Assembly: GCA_012510305.1 (NCBI GenBank)
Contig: JAAZIE010000413.1
Span: 1-10,382 of the forward strand
Length of the DNA stretch: 10,382 nucleotides
DNA from: Bacillota bacterium
Lineage (GTDB): Bacteria > Bacillota > Dethiobacteria > DTU022
Direction: 5' to 3'
Below are positions 6,368 to 10,382 of this stretch, in pieces. Every line of letters begins with the position of its first letter. The stretch's first letter is position 1. A program made the position numbers and the translations under genes. The notes beneath the pieces are model-generated. The model made no database searches and was not told the DNA's origin. It worked only from the letters and a program-made list of their open reading frames with translations.

Positions 6368-7243
6368 CTACAAGGTAACCATGGTCCCGATACCGGTGTC
6401 GGTAAAGGTCTCCAGGATAAGCGCATGTTTCCGGCGCCCGTCGAGAATATGGGTGCGGGCAACGCCCTGCTTCAGCGCTTTCAAGCAGGCCTCCACCTTG
6501 GGAATCATCCCCCCGTTGATCTGTCCCTTCCGGATCAAATCACGCACCTCTTTTTCTTTAATCGCCGAGATGAACCCGTCCTCTTCGCTCCGCCGGTAAA
6601 CGCCCTCCACGTCGGACAAAAGGATCAGCTTTTCGGCCCGCAGCGCCCCGGCCAGCTCGCCGGCGGCATGGTCTGCGTTGATGTTCAAGCTTTCCCAGGA
6701 GGGGCCGGCGCCGATGGAGGCGATCACCGGGATATAGCCGCTCTCGCTGAGGCTCTCGATGAGCGCTGTATCGATCCGCTCGATCTCCCCCACCCTTCCC
6801 AGATCGACGCTTTCACCGGAGGCCGCGGCCAAAGGCGGCATCGTCCGGGCCCGCAGCAGGCCGCCGTCCCCCCCGCCCAGGCCCACCGCCGGGACGCCGC
6901 AGCGGTTGATCAGCGCTACAATGCGCCGGTTGACCTTCCCCTGCAAAACCATCTCGGCGATCTCCATGGTCTCATCATCGGTAACGCGCAGGCCGTCGAC
7001 AAAGCGGGGCTCTTTGCCCAGCTTCAGCATGACCTCGTCGATCTCTTTGCCCCCGCCGTGCACCAGCACCGGCTTTATCCCCACCTGCTTGAGCAGGACG
7101 ATATCGGCCACCACGTTGGCCATCATTTCACGGCTCACCATGGCCTGGCCGCCGTATTTGACCACAAAGTACCGGCCGCTAAAAGACTGCATGTACGGAA
7201 GCGCTTCAATAAGCGCTTCAGCCCTGGAGATCAGGCTTTCCAT
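6368..7243 (-). CDS. argB: Acetylglutamate kinase, probably arginine-inhibited
   Basis: Phosphorylates N-acetylglutamate with ATP, the second step of arginine synthesis. It has 291 residues and the amino acid kinase fold. Visible are KYGGQAM (K29), VHGGGKEID (62-70), DGLRVTD, the NADHAAGELA segment with D191, and K249 in GGMIPKVEA. An N-terminal helix (SRAEALIEALPYMQ) and the C-terminal ETFTDTGIGTM segment are features of hexameric, arginine-feedback-inhibited enzymes, which fits the acetyl-recycling pathway made by ArgJ. The usual GLSGKDG loop reads GLGGGDG here (G125 in place of Lys); some active homologues, such as that of E. coli, also lack this Lys. The ATG at 7243 is preferred over one at 7258 because it has GGAGGG 7 bases upstream and gives the family N-terminus, but the longer form cannot be excluded. 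It lies 53 bases after argJ. Confidence 0.96.
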   Translation of the reverse strand: MESLISRAEALIEALPYMQSFSGRYFVVKYGGQAMVSREMMANVVADIVLLKQVGIKPVLVHGGGKEIDEVMLKLGKEPRFVDGLRVTDDETMEIAEMVLQGKVNRRIVALINRCGVPAVGLGGGDGGLLRARTMPPLAAASGESVDLGRVGEIERIDTALIESLSESGYIPVIASIGAGPSWESLNINADHAAGELAGALRAEKLILLSDVEGVYRRSEEDGFISAIKEKEVRDLIRKGQINGGMIPKVEACLKALKQGVARTHILDGRRKHALILETFTDTGIGTMVTL

Positions 7244-7250
7244 CTGCTTA

Positions 7251-7256
7251 CCCTCC
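7251..7256 (-). promoter_or_regulatory. Ribosome binding site that decides the argB start
   Basis: GGAGGG ends 7 bases before ATG 7243 and overlaps the alternative upstream ATG at 7258, so initiation is more likely at 7243. Confidence 0.6.
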
Positions 7257-7276
7257 ATAAACTATTTTCCCCCTTT

Positions 7277-7294
7277 GCCCGGGCCGCACCGGGC
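7277..7294 (-). repeat. Intercistronic hairpin between argJ and argB
   Basis: A perfect 6-bp GC stem (GCCCGG / CCGGGC) with a 6-base loop lies just after the argJ stop. On the minus strand it is followed by AAAGGGGG rather than a T-run, so it is not a terminator. It could stabilise or mark processing of the polycistronic mRNA; that is inference. Confidence 0.4.
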
Positions 7295-7296
7295 CC

Positions 7297-8520
7297 CTAG
7301 GAGCGGTAATTGCTGTTGATCGAAATGTATTCATGGCTTAGATCGGAACCCCAGGCGGTGAGCGAGCAGGGCCCGGCGCCCAGCTCCACCCTAACGGCGA
7401 TCTCTTTTTGCTGCAAAACAGCGCTCGCCTCGCTTTCCGAAAAAGGCACCGCCTCGCCCTGCCGGGCCACCTGCAGCGGGCCCAGGAAAATATCGACCTT
7501 TCCGGGATCAAACTCCACCCCGGCGTAGCCCAGAGCGGCGATGATGCGCCCCCAGTTGGCATCTTCACCGTAAAAAGCGGTCTTCACCAAAGGCGAGTTG
7601 AGCACCGCCCGGGCCAGCGTCCGCGCTGAAGCCCGGTCGGGGGCTCCCTCAAGGGTCAGAGTGATCACCTTGGTGACCCCCTCGCCGTCGGCGACGATCT
7701 GCCGGGCCAGGTCGCAGCATGCCTCACCGAGCATCTCTGCAAAAACGCGGCAGAGCGCACTCCCCCCGGCCACTTCCGGAAGCCCCGCCGCCCCGTTGGC
7801 CAGCAGCAGCACCGTATCATTGGTCGAGGTATCGCCGTCAACGGTGATCAGGTTAAAGGAGCGCTCTACCGCCTCCTGCAAGAGCTTTTGCAGCAAAGCG
7901 CGCTCCACCGCCAGATCGGTGAACAAAAAGGCGAGCATGGTGGCCATATCCGGGCAGATCATCCCCGAGCCCTTGGCCATCCCCGCCAGGTGAAAAGGCT
8001 TTCCGCCGGCATAACCGCGGTAAGCGACCTCTTTGGTCACCTTGTCCGTGGTTAAAATGGCGCCGGCAGCCCTGCGGCCGGCCGCGGCATCCGGCGAAAC
8101 CTGCGCCGCCGCGCGCTCGATCCCCGCCGCCACCTTTTCCATGGGAAGCTGCTGCCCGATGACACCGGTGGAGCTGACCAGAACCTGCTCCGGCGAAACC
8201 CCCAGCGCAGCGGCCGCCAGCGAGGCCATCTTCCGGGCGTTATTCATCCCCTGCTCACCGGTACAGGCGTTGGCGTTGCCGCTGTTCAGCACCAGCGCCC
8301 GCACCGGCGAGTCCACCGCCTCGCGGCAGAGTATTACCGGAGCCGCCTGCACCAGGTTACGGGTAAACACCCCCGCGGCTGCAGCATCGGTTTCGCTGCA
8401 GACCAGGGCGAGGTCGTCTTTGGCCTTTTTCAGCCCGCAGTTCAGCGCAGCGGCCCCGATCCCCGGCACAGCGGTGATGCTCGGTTCGCTTATCTTTTCC
8501 ACAGTAATTTTTTCCTCCAT
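7297..8520 (-). CDS. argJ: Bifunctional ornithine acetyltransferase / N-acetylglutamate synthase
   Basis: Moves the acetyl group from N-acetylornithine to glutamate, releasing ornithine and regenerating N-acetylglutamate; bifunctional members also use acetyl-CoA for the first step. It has 407 residues. The protein cuts itself within the conserved MICPDMATMLAF motif before T194, which becomes the N-terminal nucleophile of the beta chain (alpha about 1-193, beta 194-407). Also visible are VLNSGNANACTG, SSTGVIGQ, DGDTSTNDT and a C-terminus ending SDLSHEYISINSNYRS, typical of the family. The ATG at 8520 is chosen because AAGGGGTG precedes it at good spacing; a GTG at 8529 overlaps that site. It lies 48 bases after argC. 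Its presence explains why no argA or argE is needed. Whether it is bifunctional or monofunctional cannot be settled by eye. Confidence 0.96.
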   Translation of the reverse strand: MEEKITVEKISEPSITAVPGIGAAALNCGLKKAKDDLALVCSETDAAAAGVFTRNLVQAAPVILCREAVDSPVRALVLNSGNANACTGEQGMNNARKMASLAAAALGVSPEQVLVSSTGVIGQQLPMEKVAAGIERAAAQVSPDAAAGRRAAGAILTTDKVTKEVAYRGYAGGKPFHLAGMAKGSGMICPDMATMLAFLFTDLAVERALLQKLLQEAVERSFNLITVDGDTSTNDTVLLLANGAAGLPEVAGGSALCRVFAEMLGEACCDLARQIVADGEGVTKVITLTLEGAPDRASARTLARAVLNSPLVKTAFYGEDANWGRIIAALGYAGVEFDPGKVDIFLGPLQVARQGEAVPFSESEASAVLQQKEIAVRVELGAGPCSLTAWGSDLSHEYISINSNYRS

Positions 8521-8568
8521 TGCAAGCACCCCTTCAAGGTCTCTGTTGTTTTTTACACCGCTTCCAAG

Positions 8569-9600
8569 CTAAAAAAGAGGCACCTGGCCCAGCCCGGTCT
8601 CTTCGTCATAGCCCAGCACCAGGTTCATATTTTGCACCGCCTGCCCCGCCGCCCCTTTGACCAGGTTGTCGATCGCCGAGACGATCACCAACCGCCCGGT
8701 GCGCCGGTCAAACCGCCACCCCAGGTCGCAATAATTGCTGCCCCGGACAAACCTGGTCTCCGGAAGCTGCCCCGGCAGCAGCCTGACAAAGGGATGAGCG
8801 CTGTAAAAGTGCCGGTACAGCTGCGCCACCTCTTCAGAGGTACAGTCCCGGTTCAAACGCAGGTAGACCGTGCTCAAGATCCCCCTGATCATCGGCACCA
8901 GGTGCGGGGTGAAAGTGATCGTCACCGCCTCGCCGCTTAAACGGCTTAAAACCTGCTCTATCTCGGGCGTATGCTGGTGGTCGCCGATGCGGTACGCTTT
9001 CACGCTCTCGGCGCACTCGGGAAAATGGAAAGCCTGCTTGGGATTGCGCCCGGCGCCGGAAACCCCGGTCTTGGCATCGACGACGACACTTTCCCAGTCC
9101 ACCCAGCCGGCTTCCGCCGGCGGCATCAAGGCCAGCAGCGCCGAGGTGGGGAAACAGCCGGGGTTGGCCACCAGCGCCGCCCCCGGCAGCGCCTCCCGGT
9201 TTATCTCCGGCATCCCGTAAACCGCTTTCTCCAGCAGATCGGGAGCCGGGTGAGCCCAGCCGTACCAGGACTCGTAAAGCGCAGGATCGAGCAGGCGAAA
9301 ATCAGCGCTCAAATCGATCACCTTTTTTCCCGCAGCCAGCAAGGCGGGAACCACCTCCGCCGAGCGGCCGTGCGGCAGCGCACAGAAAACCAGCTCCGCC
9401 GCTCCGGGGATCAGCTCAAGATCCGGGGGCTGCAGCTCCAGCTCCACCGCCCGGTAAAACTGCGGATGCACCCGGTCATAGGGCGACCCGGCGTCGCCCC
9501 TGGAGCTGATGTAGCTCAGCTTGACCCGGGGATGCTGCCCCAGCAGCCGCACCAGCTCGCTACCGGTATAACCTGTTGCTCCAATCACTGCTACTTCCAT
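8569..9600 (-). CDS. argC: N-acetyl-gamma-glutamyl-phosphate reductase
   Basis: Reduces N-acetylglutamyl phosphate with NADPH to the semialdehyde, the third step of arginine synthesis. The 343-residue length is normal. The N-terminal Rossmann motif is VIGATGYTGSELVRLL; LPHGRSAEVV and VIDLSADFRL follow. The catalytic cysteine is C149 in ANPGCFPTSA, and the active-site histidine region is GDHQHTPEI (H208/H210). GGAGGG lies 6 bases before the ATG at 9600. It is the first gene of argCJBD and lies directly behind the T-box leader, so its transcription should depend on uncharged tRNA-Arg. Confidence 0.97.
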   Translation of the reverse strand: MEVAVIGATGYTGSELVRLLGQHPRVKLSYISSRGDAGSPYDRVHPQFYRAVELELQPPDLELIPGAAELVFCALPHGRSAEVVPALLAAGKKVIDLSADFRLLDPALYESWYGWAHPAPDLLEKAVYGMPEINREALPGAALVANPGCFPTSALLALMPPAEAGWVDWESVVVDAKTGVSGAGRNPKQAFHFPECAESVKAYRIGDHQHTPEIEQVLSRLSGEAVTITFTPHLVPMIRGILSTVYLRLNRDCTSEEVAQLYRHFYSAHPFVRLLPGQLPETRFVRGSNYCDLGWRFDRRTGRLVIVSAIDNLVKGAAGQAVQNMNLVLGYDEETGLGQVPLF

Positions 9601-9614
9601 GGTCAGCCCTCCAT

Positions 9615-9653
9615 AAAATAATAAAGCCTTCCGTCCTCGAAAGGACGGGAGGC
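9615..9653 (-). terminator. Conditional terminator of the arginine T-box leader
   Basis: GCCT + CCGTCCT pairs with AGGACGG + AGGC (one C-A mismatch) around a TTCG loop, followed by TTTATTATTTT on the minus strand. Its 5' strand (9642-9653) contains bases needed by the antiterminator, so the two folds exclude each other. Confidence 0.85.
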
Positions 9654-9880
9654 CCGCGGTACCACCTTTGTTGGTTAACCTGTTGCAGTTAACCCGCTCA
9701 TGCCGCTTTGTGCAAACGGCCCCGGTAACGGCGGGTGCCGGGACGGTTTACCCACCGGCCAAACCGGCTTCAACCGCCGCCTCCGGGGTGCGCTTCACCG
9801 CCCGCTTCCGGTCCGGACTTCCACCAACTCCGGCTCGCTTCGCCTCTGCGGGGGGCTACTCTCCCCTTCATCGACTGTGA
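9615..9880 (-). ncRNA. T-box riboswitch, arginine specifier, controlling argCJBD
   Basis: Read on the minus strand, the leader has the conserved T-box parts in order. Stem I opens with GATGAAGGGGAGAGTAG (AGUA box), and the distal part contains GAGCCGG and TTGGTGGAAG. The specifier strand is GGTGAAGCGCACCCCGGAG. GGGG/CCCC and CCCGC/GCGGG helices flank the specifier loop. The triplet next to the single purine before CCCC is CGC (9790-9792), an arginine codon; reading one base earlier gives GCG (Ala), which would be followed by C, not the usual purine. A hairpin at 9702-9720 may be stem III. The T-box AAAGGTGGTACCGCGGG (9653-9669) folds into an antiterminator: AAAGG/CCTTT, a UGGUACC bulge (9658-9664), then GCGGG/CCCGT. 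UGGU would pair with an ACCA tRNA end. Uncharged tRNA-Arg should favour this fold and turn the operon on. Confidence 0.92.
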
Positions 9881-9891
9881 ATATCATTTTT

Positions 9892-9919
9892 ATACTACCA
9901 TATAATCAAGGCTTGTCAA
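9892..9919 (-). promoter_or_regulatory. Promoter of the arg operon / T-box leader
   Basis: On the minus strand TTGACA (9914-9919) and TAGTAT (9892-9897) are spaced 16 bases, with TGG directly upstream of the -10 as an extended element. Transcription would start near 9885, just before stem I of the T-box. This is a sigma-70/SigA-type promoter with a perfect -35. Confidence 0.75.
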
Positions 9920-9927
9920 GGGCCCGT

Positions 9928-9950
9928 AAAAAATACCCCGCTCCAAGCGG
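9928..9950 (-). terminator. Probable terminator after the carboxyltransferase fragment
   Basis: On the minus strand CCGCT-TGG-AGCGG (5-bp stem) is followed by GGTA and six T. It begins 8 bases after the carboxyltransferase stop and ends just before the arg promoter, so it would insulate the arg operon from upstream transcription. The stem is short, hence moderate confidence. Confidence 0.6.
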
Positions 9951-9958
9951 CAGCCGCC

Positions 9959-10276
9959 TTACAAAGGCATATTGCCGTGCTTGCGCGGGGGACGCTGAAT
10001 GCGCTTGTTGCCGGCCACCTGCAGCGCCTGCAGCAGGCAGGCGCGGGTTTGCCGCGGTTCGATCACCTCGTCCACCCAGCCGCGCGCAGCGGCAATGTAA
10101 GGGTTGGCCAGGCGATCGCGGTAGTCACCGGCCAGCTCTCGCCTGCGCTCGTCAGCCTTCCCGGACCCTGAAAGCTCCTCTTCGTGCAGTATCTCCACCG
10201 CCCCCTCCGGCGCCATCACCGCGATCTCGGCCGTGGGCCAGGCCAGGCACAGCCCGTCTTTAGACTTTAGCACCAT
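9959..10276 (-). pseudogene. C-terminal remnant of a biotin-dependent acyl-CoA carboxyltransferase (PccB/MmdA family)
   Basis: Only about the last 100 residues of a protein that is normally near 510-520 residues are present. From residue 12 on, the fragment reads as the family C-terminus: AWPTAEIAVMAPEGAVEIL, YRDRLANPYIAAARGWVDEVIEP and the terminal RPPRKHGNMPL. Full-length relatives move CO2 between biotin and acyl-CoA (propionyl-CoA carboxylase beta, methylmalonyl-CoA decarboxylase alpha). The apparent ATG at 10276 has no ribosome binding site, and an in-frame stop lies 6 bases upstream of it. Residues 1-8 do not look like the family. The homology breaks at about 10250-10255, where the DNA changes from GC-rich to AT-rich. 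The remnant lacks most of the acyl-CoA and biotin sites, so it cannot be active alone. It is probably a gene cut by deletion or insertion; a misassembly at this point is the alternative. Confidence 0.82.
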
Positions 10277-10382
10277 GAATCTTTAGGAGTTGCAAAAATA
10301 TAAAGCATGAATAAATGGCGCAGGTAAGCGCTTTTTTTGTGCAAAATAACACTTGCAAAATATTTATGATCCTGTATAATAG
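10277..10382. other. AT-rich strip at the right edge, no gene visible
   Basis: About 106 bases of markedly lower GC than the rest of the window. It holds the repeats TGCAAAAATA (10291) and TGCAAAATA (10340 and 10354), a weak GCGC-loop-GCGC hairpin with seven T (10318-10338), and a rightward promoter (10353-10380). A six-codon ATG frame at 10308 is not credible. The strip may be the flank of a mobile element or of a different gene lying to the right. Confidence 0.5.
10353..10380 (+). promoter_or_regulatory. Rightward SigA-type promoter leaving the window
   Basis: TTGCAA (10353-10358) and a perfect TATAAT (10375-10380) are spaced 16 bases on the plus strand. The transcription start would be just beyond the window edge, so the gene served is not visible. 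Confidence 0.55.

Noticed and set aside
9700..10263. A 187-codon plus-strand frame over the T-box leader and carboxyltransferase remnant
   Set aside because: It crosses a structured leader, a promoter and a terminator, and the translation is Pro/Arg/Ala-rich without motifs.
10308..10338. Six-codon plus-strand frame followed by a GCGC hairpin and T-run
   Set aside because: The AGGAG sequence upstream is 17 bases from the ATG and the stem is only 4 strong base pairs; too weak to call a gene or terminator.

Overview
The window looks like chromosomal DNA from a moderately GC-rich Firmicute, probably of the Clostridia/Peptococcaceae kind. The evidence is a well-formed T-box riboswitch, strong AGGAGG-type ribosome binding sites, TTG and possibly other unusual start codons, compact rho-independent terminators, and a cyclic arginine pathway using ArgJ. 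The species cannot be named from the sequence alone.

Layout, left to right. Bases 1-221 hold the 3' end of an unrecognised plus-strand gene. It converges on a minus-strand glycerate kinase (260-1414). Next, also on the minus strand, is a two-gene signalling operon: a soluble PAS-containing histidine kinase (2979-1915) followed by a single-domain response regulator (about 1881-1498), closed by a clear terminator at 1462-1482. The response regulator has no ATG, GTG or TTG that would give an intact receiver domain; an ACG behind a near-perfect ribosome binding site is the best candidate start. A 409-base divergent intergenic region (2980-3388) with two inverted repeats separates the kinase from a plus-strand fatty-acyl-CoA synthetase (3389-5074), which ends in a strong terminator.

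The right half is an arginine operon on the minus strand, argC-argJ-argB-argD (9600 down to 5128). Together these enzymes turn glutamate into N-acetylornithine; ArgJ recycles the acetyl group onto glutamate and releases ornithine. ArgB has the N-terminal helix typical of arginine-inhibited enzymes. The operon starts from a promoter at 9892-9919 and is preceded by a T-box leader with a CGC (arginine) specifier, a UGGU tRNA-end-binding bulge and mutually exclusive antiterminator and terminator folds. The inferred logic is that uncharged tRNA-Arg switches transcription on, while arginine inhibits ArgB.

At the right edge (9959-10276) lies the last ~100 residues of a biotin-dependent carboxyltransferase (acyl-CoA carboxylase / methylmalonyl-CoA decarboxylase type), cut off where the DNA turns abruptly AT-rich. 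The AT-rich strip contains short direct repeats and a promoter pointing out of the window, which suggests a recombination or insertion junction. I found no CRISPR array, tRNA, rRNA, complete mobile element or convincing new multi-gene system. The strongest items for follow-up are the ACG start, the arginine T-box and the truncation junction.
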